Assembly: GCF_014196745.1 (NCBI RefSeq) | Contig: NZ_JACIEH010000001.1 | Coordinates: 1,612,001 to 1,676,000 of the forward strand | Length of the DNA stretch: 64,000 nucleotides | Direction: 5' to 3' | From: Sphingomonas kyeonggiensis | GTDB taxonomy: Bacteria; Pseudomonadota; Alphaproteobacteria; Sphingomonadales; Sphingomonadaceae | In this document: piece by piece, positions 24,921 through 32,660 of the stretch | Numbering within the stretch: the stretch's first letter is position 1 | Layout of the letters: every line of letters begins with the position of its first letter | Position numbers and translations under genes: made by a program | Notes under the pieces: generated by a model | Database searches by the model: none | What the model was told of the DNA's origin: nothing | What the model saw: only the letters and a program-made list of their open reading frames with translations

Positions 24921-25101
24921 TGGGAGAGGGAGGGAGGCGCGAAGCGCCGGAAGGGTAAGGGCCGAAGAATGAGGTCTGCCCTCACCCTTCCCACTCGGCT
25001 ACGCCGAGCGGGGCCCGTGGCCGGTAAACAGCGCCCCGCGCTGTTCAGGCCATGCCGGGGGCATGGCCGACCGGCCACGCCTCTCCCAACGGGAGAGGGA
25101 G
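24906..25101. repeat. Long imperfect inverted repeat between holB and dacC
   Basis: The segment begins CCCTCTCCCATTGGGAGAGG and ends CTCCCAACGGGAGAGGGAG, with inner imperfect arms (GGGTAAGGGC / GCCCTCACCC; GGCCGGT / ACCGGCC). It overlaps the putative holB start and stops 4 bases before the dacC stop, exactly where tmk would be expected. No protein-coding frame of useful size. Confidence 0.6.
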
Positions 25102-25104
25102 TGA

Positions 25105-26274
25105 TCAATAGCCGAACAGCGACCAGAAGCCGCGCCAGGCGCGGCCGAAGAATCCCGCCTCGGCCACGTCCTTCTCGGCAACCAGCGGCACGGTCTGCGA
25201 AGGCAGGCCCGGCGAGTCGATGACGAGGTCGGCGATATGGTCGCCCGCCTTGAAGCCGGCCTGGACCGGACCGTTATAGACGATGCGGCCCTGCATCTCG
25301 GGCGCGGTGCCGGCGGGTACGGTGGCGTTGAGGTCGTTCGGCGCGATCACGCCGACGCTGCCCGTCGTGCCACCCTGAACCTGGACCTCACCCACCTTGC
25401 GGCCCTTCTTCACGATCGGGCGGGCCTGCCAGGCGCGGAAGCCCCAGTTCATGAACTTCACCGATTCATCGGCGCGGCCGTTGTAAGTGGTGAGCCCGGC
25501 GACGACCATGACGAGGCGGCGGCCGCCCTGCTCGGCCGAGCCGGTGAAGCCATAGCCGGCCTCGTCGGTATGGCCGGTCTTGAGACCGTCAGCGCCCTGC
25601 ACGCGGCCGAGCAGCGGATCGCGGTTCGCCTGGCTGATGTCGGCGCCGGCGCCCAGCGTCTTGCCCCAGGTGAAACTCGGCAGCGAATAATACTGCTTGT
25701 AGAGGTCCGGATGGTCCTTGATCGTCGCGGCGGCGAGATGCGCCAGGTCACGCGCGGTCACATAGGTGCGGCCTTCGTCAGGCCAGCCGTTCGACGTGCC
25801 GAAATGGCTGTTGGAAAGACCCAGGCGCTTGGCTTGCTCGTTCATCCGCTGGACGAACGCTTCCTCGGTGCCCGAAATGCCCTCGGCAAGGACGACGCAG
25901 GCGTCGTTGCCCGACAGGGTGACGATGCCCTTCAGCAGATCGGAGACGGTCGGCTTCTCGCCCACCGCCAGGAACATGGTCGAACCCTGACTGTGCCACT
26001 TCTTCCAGGTCTCGGGCTGCACTTCGATCTGCTTGTCGAGCTTGAGCTCGCCCTTCTTGATCAGATCGAACGCCACATAGACGGTCATCATCTTGGCCAT
26101 CGATGCCGGCGGCATGCGCCGGTCGGCATCCTTGGCGTAGAGCACCGCGCCCGAGGACAGGTCCTCCATGTACGCGACCGGCGCTACCGTATCGAAAGGC
26201 GGCGGGCCTGCGGCATTCGTGGACTGGGCGGCGGCGAGCGCCAGGAACGATGCGGCGAGCAGCAACTTCTTCAT
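25105..26274 (-). CDS. dacC: D-alanyl-D-alanine carboxypeptidase (PBP5/6 family)
   Basis: A 389-residue class C penicillin-binding protein. Signal peptide, then SMAK (58-61), SGN (121-123) and KTG (232-234) active-site motifs. The C-terminal beta domain ends in an amphipathic WRGFWSLFG membrane anchor. It trims the terminal D-Ala of peptidoglycan stem peptides in the periplasm. dacC is conserved at this position upstream of holB in sphingomonads; the gene after its stop is usually tmk, missing here. Confidence 0.93.
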   Translation of the reverse strand: MKKLLLAASFLALAAAQSTNAAGPPPFDTVAPVAYMEDLSSGAVLYAKDADRRMPPASMAKMMTVYVAFDLIKKGELKLDKQIEVQPETWKKWHSQGSTMFLAVGEKPTVSDLLKGIVTLSGNDACVVLAEGISGTEEAFVQRMNEQAKRLGLSNSHFGTSNGWPDEGRTYVTARDLAHLAAATIKDHPDLYKQYYSLPSFTWGKTLGAGADISQANRDPLLGRVQGADGLKTGHTDEAGYGFTGSAEQGGRRLVMVVAGLTTYNGRADESVKFMNWGFRAWQARPIVKKGRKVGEVQVQGGTTGSVGVIAPNDLNATVPAGTAPEMQGRIVYNGPVQAGFKAGDHIADLVIDSPGLPSQTVPLVAEKDVAEAGFFGRAWRGFWSLFGY

Positions 26275-26291
26275 GTGATTCGTCCGGCCTT

Positions 26292-27482
26292 TCAGTTGGC
26301 TTGGACGCGTGCATCTCCATAGCCCGCGCCCGCGGCGCGCCGTCGTGCCGCTTCGGCCTCGCCCGCCGTGGCGAAGGGACCGAGCTGGACACGATAGAGC
26401 CCGCCACCCGGCTTTACGAACCCGCCTAGGCTTTGGGCAAGCGCTTGTGCGCGCCCGGCGTTAGAAAGTGCGGCGACCTGCACCAGATATTTGCCCTGTG
26501 CGACTGCGCGTGCCGCCGGACGCGGAGCCGGCGGCGGCGTGCGGACGGGGGCCGGGCGCGGCGCGGCGGTGCGCGGCGGGGTATAGGCCGGCGTCGTGAC
26601 GCGCGGCGGCGCGGCGGCATAGCCAGGCTGGTTCGGCAGGCGCTTGCGCAGCGCGGTGAGCAGCACCTGCGGCGCGTCGGCACGGTCTCCGGCCGGCCGG
26701 CCGGCCTGGAGCGCGGCCTTGTCCATCGAGGGCGGGTTCACGGTGCGGATGCGTACGGCGATCGAGTCGCCCTGGGCACCGAGCTGGCGCGCGGCGCCGG
26801 CCGACAGGTCGATCGGATGGTCGGCCCCGGGATCCGAGCCGGTGACCAGCACCAGGATCGTCTTGCCGGTATCGAGCGAAGTGACCTCGACATAGCTGTT
26901 CGCCGGCAGCGAGCGGTGGACCGCGACGATCGCCTGGTCCGCCGAGCCGCTCACCGGGCGGACGCCGGCATAGCCGATCTCGTCATAGCGCGGGGTCTCG
27001 CCGGGAGCCGGCTGCGACGAGCCGCTCGGCCCGGCCACGCCGGCCGTAGGGTCGCTATAGTCCTGGGGAAACGAGGGCGCGGTCTGTTGCGGCTGGGGCT
27101 GCCATTGCGGCTGGGCCGGTGGCGGGGCCTTGCCCCTCTTCTTCGGTGCGGGCGCGCTGCCCGGCACGGCGTAGGAGGCGCCGGGCGCGCTCGACTGCTG
27201 CACGGGCGCGGGATCGGCCCATAGCGGCTGCGGTTCGGGCTGAGGCTCGGGGGACGGGGCGACCGGCTCAGGGGCCGGCTGCACCCGGGCGGGGCGGGAC
27301 CGGATCGTGCCGTCGGCGGCACGCCAGGTCTCGGTGGATTGCGGGTCCGGCTGAGACTGTTGCGCCCCATAGGCCTGTGCCCCGACAGAGCCCATGTGCT
27401 GTGCGGCATGGGCATGGCTCGACGCCCCGCCGCCCATGGCAGCGAGGAGCGAGAGCGCGAAGATGTTAGCGTTCGACCTCAT
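26292..27482 (-). CDS. SPOR-domain protein, RlpA-like with altered active site
   Basis: A 396-residue exported protein with signal peptide, long Pro/Gln/Ala-rich linkers, a double-psi beta-barrel-like region at about 165-255 (SYVEVTSLDTGKTILVLV, HPIDLSAGAARQLG) and a C-terminal SPOR domain (KYLVQVAALSNAGRAQ, YRVQLGPF) that binds denuded septal glycan. RlpA enzymes are lytic transglycosylases with NDRGP in the barrel; here that place reads VTGSDPGAD, so activity is uncertain. The start overlaps the end of the mltB-like gene by 17 bases, and dacC follows, forming a peptidoglycan-remodelling cluster. Confidence 0.78.
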   Translation of the reverse strand: MRSNANIFALSLLAAMGGGASSHAHAAQHMGSVGAQAYGAQQSQPDPQSTETWRAADGTIRSRPARVQPAPEPVAPSPEPQPEPQPLWADPAPVQQSSAPGASYAVPGSAPAPKKRGKAPPPAQPQWQPQPQQTAPSFPQDYSDPTAGVAGPSGSSQPAPGETPRYDEIGYAGVRPVSGSADQAIVAVHRSLPANSYVEVTSLDTGKTILVLVTGSDPGADHPIDLSAGAARQLGAQGDSIAVRIRTVNPPSMDKAALQAGRPAGDRADAPQVLLTALRKRLPNQPGYAAAPPRVTTPAYTPPRTAAPRPAPVRTPPPAPRPAARAVAQGKYLVQVAALSNAGRAQALAQSLGGFVKPGGGLYRVQLGPFATAGEAEAARRRAAGAGYGDARVQAN

Positions 27483-28491
27483 CGGCGAGCAGGCCTACCG
27501 ACAAAGCGTAAAAATTCGAGCAATTATAATCGAGGATCACGCGATAATTGCCGGTGAGCAGGTAGCCGGTCCTGCCCGGGCCATCGGGCTCGAGCAGCGT
27601 GGCCTGGACATTGTCGCCCGGCCAGGCGCGGGTCTGCGGCACGATTCCGAGCGCCCGCCACTCCGCCATGGTCTTCCAGCGGCTGTGCCGGTCGAACACG
27701 CGGGGGCAGCGCGGGGCGACGGTCTTGTTGACGATCGCGCCACGGTCGAGGTTCGCGGGCACGGTGACCGCGAAGCCCCAGGGCTGGCCCTTCCGCCAGC
27801 CGGCATTGACGAAATAATTGGCGATCGAGGTCAGCGTGTCCGCCTCGCTCGTCCAGATATCGGCCATGCCGTCACCATCCCCGTCGCGGGCGAGGCGGAG
27901 ATAGACCGAAGGCAGGAACTGCGGCCCGCCGAACGCGCCGGCCCAGCTGCCGACCAGCTTCTCGCGCGGCACGCCGCGGTCGATCATCTTGAGCGTGGCG
28001 ATGAACTCGCTGGCGAACAGGTCGCGCCGGCGCCCCTCATAGGCGAGGCTGGCGAGCGCGCGGGGCAGGTCGAACCCGCCCATCACCTTGCCGTAATTGG
28101 TCTCGTGCCCCCAGATCGCGACCATGATAGATTCCGGCACGCCGGTCTCGGCCTCGATCCGCTGCAACCGCGGGCGCTGGCGCTGATAGGCCGCCCTGCC
28201 CTGCCCGATCCGGGCGGCATCGACATGCTTGACGCGATAGGGCTCGAAATTCGAGATCGGGGCGTTGGGCGCGGTCTCGGGCTGCTGCCGGTCGAGCTGC
28301 ACCACCCGCGCGTTATAGGTGAGCGTGGGGATGACCGTATCGATCGTCCGCCGGCTCACGCCCTGCGCCGCCGCCTGCCGCGACAATTCGCCCAGATAGG
28401 TCTGGAAACCACTCTCGTCCTGCGCGATCGCAGGGGCAGCCACAGGCGCCGCCGCGATCACCGCCACGCCAAGCGCCAACAGGCTACGCAT
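27466..28491 (-). CDS. MltB-type lytic murein transglycosylase
   Basis: A 341-residue periplasmic enzyme with signal peptide (VMRSLLALGVAVIAAAPVAA). The catalytic region reads IMVAIWGHETNYGKVMGG, the Glu being the general acid of the MltB/SLT family. AGAFGGPQFLPSVYL and the DGDGDGMADIW metal-like loop are also typical. It cleaves the MurNAc-GlcNAc bond to 1,6-anhydro products. ATG at 28491 is preferred: GGGGATCGAG lies upstream; ATG 28512 has no RBS. Operon with the SPOR protein and dacC. Confidence 0.9.
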   Translation of the reverse strand: MRSLLALGVAVIAAAPVAAPAIAQDESGFQTYLGELSRQAAAQGVSRRTIDTVIPTLTYNARVVQLDRQQPETAPNAPISNFEPYRVKHVDAARIGQGRAAYQRQRPRLQRIEAETGVPESIMVAIWGHETNYGKVMGGFDLPRALASLAYEGRRRDLFASEFIATLKMIDRGVPREKLVGSWAGAFGGPQFLPSVYLRLARDGDGDGMADIWTSEADTLTSIANYFVNAGWRKGQPWGFAVTVPANLDRGAIVNKTVAPRCPRVFDRHSRWKTMAEWRALGIVPQTRAWPGDNVQATLLEPDGPGRTGYLLTGNYRVILDYNCSNFYALSVGLLADEVER

Positions 28492-28617
28492 CACTCTACT
28501 CGATCCCCGCATGGGCTTTTTGTGCCACAGGGAGACCGGATGCAGAACCCCCCGACGTCCGGTTTCGTCAACAAATAGTAGCGGATCGTCGATAATCCGG
28601 ATAGCGGAGGCCCCAAC

Positions 28618-28707
28618 GGAAAGGTGGCCGAGTGGTTTAAGGCAGCGGTCTTGAAAACCGCCGTGCGCGGAAGCGTACCGTGGGTTCGAATCCCACCCTT
28701 TCCGCCA
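28618..28707 (+). tRNA. tRNA-Ser(UGA)
   Basis: 90 bases. Acceptor arms GGAAAGG / CCTTTCC pair fully, D-loop GCCGAGTGGTTTAAGGC, anticodon loop CTTGAAA (anticodon TGA), a long variable arm (CGTGCGCGGAAGCGTACCG) as in all serine tRNAs, T-loop GGTTCGAATCC, and an encoded GCCA 3' end. Confidence 0.98.
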
Positions 28708-28729
28708 TATCTCCCAAGGGGGTACGGCA

Positions 28730-29470
28730 ATGTGCAGAGACTGGATCTCAGGAATCGCCGCCATCGCCTTGATCGCGCCCATCGCCGCGATCGCCGGGCC
28801 GTGCGAGGAACGCGCTGCCCAGGCCGCCGCGATCCAACCCGACACCGAGAAGGCCTTCGCGCTGATAAAGGCCCAGGACAGGGCCGGCTTCACCGCAATG
28901 CTGCCTGCCCTGCAGGCCCGCTTCGCCGCTCTCCCCGCCACCATGCCGGCCGCCGAGCGCTGCGGCAGCGACGTGCGCGTCTATGACGAGCACCAGTATC
29001 GCGCCTATGATGCGGCGAAGAAGGCCGGCCAGGCGATCGACGGCTTCCCCGCCACCGCCAATTTCGTGCTGACCAACCTCCATTATGCCGAACTCGCCTA
29101 TGCGGTCGGCTGGATCCAGTATGAGGTGCAGGACTTCGCCGGTGCCAAGGCCAGCTATGCCAAGGGCCTGGCGATCGCACCCAACCAGCATGACCTGACC
29201 AAGGAATATGTCGCGACCCTGTTGAGCCTCTCCGCCTATGGGGAGATGGGCCCGTTCATCGACCGTTTCCTCGCGACCGACAGGGACCTGGCCGGCACCG
29301 AGCGCGCGAACCTGATCGCGGCCAAGGGAGTTGCCCTTGTCGGCCTGGGTGACCTTGCCGGCGCCACCAAGGCAGCCGACCAGGCCAGGGGGCTCGATCC
29401 GGACAATGAATATGCGCAAATAGTGCTGAATCTGGTCGGCCAGCGCGGCCAAACCACGCCACCGCAATAA
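28730..29470 (+). CDS. Exported TPR-like hypothetical protein
   Basis: A 246-residue protein with a signal peptide (IAAIALIAPIAAIAGPC; Cys at 25) and helical repeats of tetratricopeptide type (DFAGAKASYAKGLAIAPNQHD; LGDLAGATKAADQARGLDPDN). It starts just 3' of the tRNA with a strong RBS (CAAGGGGG). No enzymatic motif. TPR proteins act as scaffolds, so a periplasmic adaptor role is likely. Confidence 0.7.
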   Translation: MCRDWISGIAAIALIAPIAAIAGPCEERAAQAAAIQPDTEKAFALIKAQDRAGFTAMLPALQARFAALPATMPAAERCGSDVRVYDEHQYRAYDAAKKAGQAIDGFPATANFVLTNLHYAELAYAVGWIQYEVQDFAGAKASYAKGLAIAPNQHDLTKEYVATLLSLSAYGEMGPFIDRFLATDRDLAGTERANLIAAKGVALVGLGDLAGATKAADQARGLDPDNEYAQIVLNLVGQRGQTTPPQ

Positions 29471-30027
29471 GCGCCAGGGACACTTCTAGCCGCAATCCGC
29501 GGGCAGGCACGACATGTGTCCAATGCGCAACAGCTGATGCGCCATCCGCAACAGCGCAGAGCACCTTCCCGCGAGAAGCCGTTAGTTCTCAGCGATATAC
29601 AGAATCTGCGCAGAATATATATTTTGCGTAGTTTCGACACGCACGGGAAACGCCCGGCTATATTACTCGCGTGGCCCTCCGGCCGCATGAGGGGGAAGGA
29701 GCAAGTCCAGGCGCGACTGTCCGGCACGGGCAGCGAAAGACCGTAAGTCAGGCAGCAACGGCGCATCTGGCCGTTCCGCCCTGTCGAAGCGAGGTGCTGT
29801 TGGGGGACAGCGCCGCGCGAACGCACATCCGGCATTGCAGCACGGCCCACCCGTATGACCTCGGTCGCACGGGACAGCCCCCGCGTGCCCGGCGCGTCCG
29901 CATCGCCCCGGCAAGGCCCCTCCGTAACCAGCTTCAGCTTCGCCCGGCGCGGAGCACCAGAACATACGAGAATTCCAGGGAAACAAGACCCTTGCGGGTC
30001 ACCATTTTCAAGGTGGGTAAGCATAGC
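29471..30027. promoter_or_regulatory. Long leader of the third TonB receptor
   Basis: 557 bases without a gene. An AT-rich patch (CAGAATATATATTTTGCG at about 29614-29631) is a plausible promoter, leaving a 5' UTR of roughly 380 bases. The transcript would hold several GC-rich stems, including GGTGCTGT ... ACAGCGCC near 29790. It also holds AAGTCC...GACTGTCC...GCGAAAGACCGTAAGTCAGG (29704-29752), vaguely like parts of cobalamin riboswitches. The canonical B12 box is not complete, so no riboswitch is called. Confidence 0.35.
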
Positions 30028-32538
30028 ATGAAGAAGCATTTCCTGTTGATCACCGTCGCCCCGTTCGCGCTGATCACGCCGGCCCTGGCGTCGGAGACCA
30101 CGCCGACCGCACCGGTCGTGGCCGGCAAGGACGCCAAGCCCGAAGGCGAGACGCAGAACGCCCCGGCCGCCAAGAAGACCGAGGAAGTCTTCTCGACCGG
30201 CGTCGCCAAGGGCCGCGACCGCCTGGACAGCGCCACCTCGACCAGCGCGCTGCGCGCCAGCGAGATCGAGAAGATCGGCGCACGCTCGATCTCCGAGATC
30301 CTGCGCGACATCCCCGGCATCCGCTCGGAAGCATCGACCGGTGAGGGCAGCGCCAACATCACCATCCGCGGCCTGCCGATCGCCTCGACCGGCGCCAAGT
30401 TCCTGCAGCTGCAGGAAGACGGCCTGCCCGTGCTCGAGTTCGGCGACATCGCCTTCGCGACCGCCGACACCTTCCTGCGCGCCGACCTGAACCTGGCCGC
30501 GGTGGAAGCGATCCGCGGCGGCTCGGCCTCGACCTTCGCGTCGAACTCGCCCGGCGGCATCGTCAACTTCATCTCGAAGACCGGCGACACCGAAGGCGGC
30601 GCCGTGCAGCTCTCGGCCGGCCTCGACTATGGCATGCGCCGCATCGACTTCGACTATGGCGCGAAGATCACCCCGACGCTGCGCTTCCATGTCGGCGGCT
30701 TCTACCGCGACGGCGAAGGCCCGCGCGCGACCGGCTTCACCTCGACTCGCGGCGGCCAGATCAAGCTGAACGTCACCAAGGAGTTCGACGGCGGCTATAT
30801 CCGCTTCTACGCCAAGTATCTCGACGACCGCACGCCGGCCTACGACATCACCCCGATCGCGGTGAGCGGCACCAACGCCGATCCGAAGTACAAGAACATC
30901 GCGGGCTATGACGTGCGCCACGACTCGCTGTTCTCGAAGTTCTACCAGACCCAGCTGACCCTGAACGGCAACAACCAGCCGGTCCGCGACGACGTCACCG
31001 CCGGCCAGCACCCGATCCAGAAGTCGGTGGGCCTCGAGGCGAAGTTCGACATCGCCGGCTGGGACGTGACCGAGAAGTTCCGCTACTCGAGCATGTCCAA
31101 CCATTACATGGGCATCTACTACACCCAGTTCGTGCCCGCGGCGGCGATGCCGGCGGCGTTCGGCGCCCCGGGCGGCACGCTGCGCTATGCCAGCGGCCCG
31201 AACACCGGCACGGTGATCGCCAGCCCGAGCACGCTCAACGGCAACGGCCTCGGCGCACTGATGATGCTCGCCGACACCGACCTGAACGACCTGAGCAACG
31301 TCACCAACGACATCCGCGCCAGCAAGGTGTGGAAGCTCGGCGGCCATGACCTGACCACCACGGTCGGCCTCTACAGCTCGCACCAGAACATCGACTCGGA
31401 CTGGAACTGGGCGACCGTGCTCAGCGGCATCTCGGACAATGGCGATGCCCAGCTGCTCGACGTCGCCACCGCCGGCGGCGTCAAGGTCACCCAGGACGGC
31501 ACGCTGCGCTACGGCGCGCCGACCCCGGGCCAGTTCCGCCGCGGCTACAAGCTCGGCTACACCACCAACGCGCCCTTCGCCTCGGTCAACCTGAAGATCG
31601 GCGGCGTCGCGATCGGCGGCTCGATCCGCTATGACTTCGGCAAGGCCGAAGGCACCGTGTTCGGCGCCGACCTGGGCGGTGGCCGCGTCGGCGTCGCCCC
31701 GCGCGACGTCAATGGCGACGGCGTGATCTCGGTGCCGGAAATGGCCGTGGCAATCACTCCGGCCACCCCGGGCGTGGTCGATTACACCTATGGCTATCTG
31801 AGCTATTCGGCCGGCATCAACTGGCGCATCGCCGAGCCGCTCGCCGTGTTCGCACGCTACAGCCGCGGCGGCCGCGCCAATGGCGATCGCATCCAGTTCA
31901 GCCCGCTGGTCAACCCGAACACCGGCAAGATGGTCGACAAGGACAATGCGGTCGACGTCGTTCACCAGGCCGAGGCGGGCGTGAAGTACCGCAACGACAG
32001 CCTGACGCTGAACCTCACCGGCTTCTGGGCCAAGGCCGAGGACAGCAACCTCGACTCGACCACCGGCCTGCCGCTGCTGCGTGACTACAAGGCGATCGGC
32101 GCCGAGTTCGAGGGCAGCTACCGCTGGGGCATCTTCAGCCTGACCGCGGGCGCGACCTATACCGACGCCGAGATCACCAACGACGTGTTCACCCCGGCGA
32201 ACAGCGGCAACACGCCGCAGCACCAGGCGAAGCTGATCTACCAGGTCACCCCGCAGATCACGACCGACAAGTTCAGCGTCGGCGCCGTGGTCATCGGGAC
32301 GACCGGCAGCTGGGCCACCGCCGCGAACACGCTGAAGGTGCCGGGCTACACGACGACCAACGCGTTCGTGCAGTTCCGTCCGCTCGACCGCGTCACCCTG
32401 TCGGTCAATGCCGCCAACCTCTTCGACGTCATCGCGATCACCGCGATCGACGACGCGGTGATCCCGGCGGTGGGCGTGGCCCGGGCCCATGTGCTCAACG
32501 GCCGTACCATCTCGGCGGCGGTCCGCTTCGACTTCTGA
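30028..32538 (+). CDS. TonB-dependent receptor
   Basis: An 836-residue outer-membrane receptor. Signal peptide MKKHFLLITVAPFALITPAL, plug domain (SISEILRDIPGIRSEA, TIRGLPIASTGA, LQEDGLPVLEF, VEAIRGGSASTFASNSPGG) and barrel ending ISAAVRFDF. The plug resembles those of the two receptors at 11509 and 15765, so all three belong to one subfamily. No STN domain. The frame is open upstream to 29671, but the ATG at 30028 has AAGGTGGG and starts the signal peptide. A strong hairpin follows before the chemoreceptor gene. Energy from TonB-ExbB-ExbD is presumed; ligand unknown. Confidence 0.92.
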   Translation: MKKHFLLITVAPFALITPALASETTPTAPVVAGKDAKPEGETQNAPAAKKTEEVFSTGVAKGRDRLDSATSTSALRASEIEKIGARSISEILRDIPGIRSEASTGEGSANITIRGLPIASTGAKFLQLQEDGLPVLEFGDIAFATADTFLRADLNLAAVEAIRGGSASTFASNSPGGIVNFISKTGDTEGGAVQLSAGLDYGMRRIDFDYGAKITPTLRFHVGGFYRDGEGPRATGFTSTRGGQIKLNVTKEFDGGYIRFYAKYLDDRTPAYDITPIAVSGTNADPKYKNIAGYDVRHDSLFSKFYQTQLTLNGNNQPVRDDVTAGQHPIQKSVGLEAKFDIAGWDVTEKFRYSSMSNHYMGIYYTQFVPAAAMPAAFGAPGGTLRYASGPNTGTVIASPSTLNGNGLGALMMLADTDLNDLSNVTNDIRASKVWKLGGHDLTTTVGLYSSHQNIDSDWNWATVLSGISDNGDAQLLDVATAGGVKVTQDGTLRYGAPTPGQFRRGYKLGYTTNAPFASVNLKIGGVAIGGSIRYDFGKAEGTVFGADLGGGRVGVAPRDVNGDGVISVPEMAVAITPATPGVVDYTYGYLSYSAGINWRIAEPLAVFARYSRGGRANGDRIQFSPLVNPNTGKMVDKDNAVDVVHQAEAGVKYRNDSLTLNLTGFWAKAEDSNLDSTTGLPLLRDYKAIGAEFEGSYRWGIFSLTAGATYTDAEITNDVFTPANSGNTPQHQAKLIYQVTPQITTDKFSVGAVVIGTTGSWATAANTLKVPGYTTTNAFVQFRPLDRVTLSVNAANLFDVIAITAIDDAVIPAVGVARAHVLNGRTISAAVRFDF

Positions 32539-32548
32539 TCGGGCAAGG

Positions 32549-32582
32549 GGCCCGGGCTGCGCGAGGGGGCGCGGCCCGGGCC
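32549..32582 (+). terminator. GC-rich hairpin after TonB receptor
   Basis: Arms GGCCCGGGCTGCGC and GCGCGGCCCGGGCC pair over 14 bases (one G-T) with a short loop. There is no T tract, so it may be only a partial stop or a processing site rather than a complete intrinsic terminator. Confidence 0.45.
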
Positions 32583-32660
32583 TGATCGACAACCGAAGGC
32601 CCCCTTTGCGGGTGGCGGCATCTGCGGTCGCGGGAACCGCCACTTCGAAAGGCTAGAAAT

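Noticed and set aside
29704..29760. Cobalamin riboswitch
   Set aside because: Partial resemblance only. The conserved B12 box and GCCACTG element are not both present, so listed as a question rather than a feature.
29236..32643. 1135-codon open frame on the minus strand opposite the TonB receptor
   Set aside because: Arg/Ala/Gly-rich, no domain or RBS. The plus strand encodes a clear receptor, and the antisense frame is open only because of high GC3.
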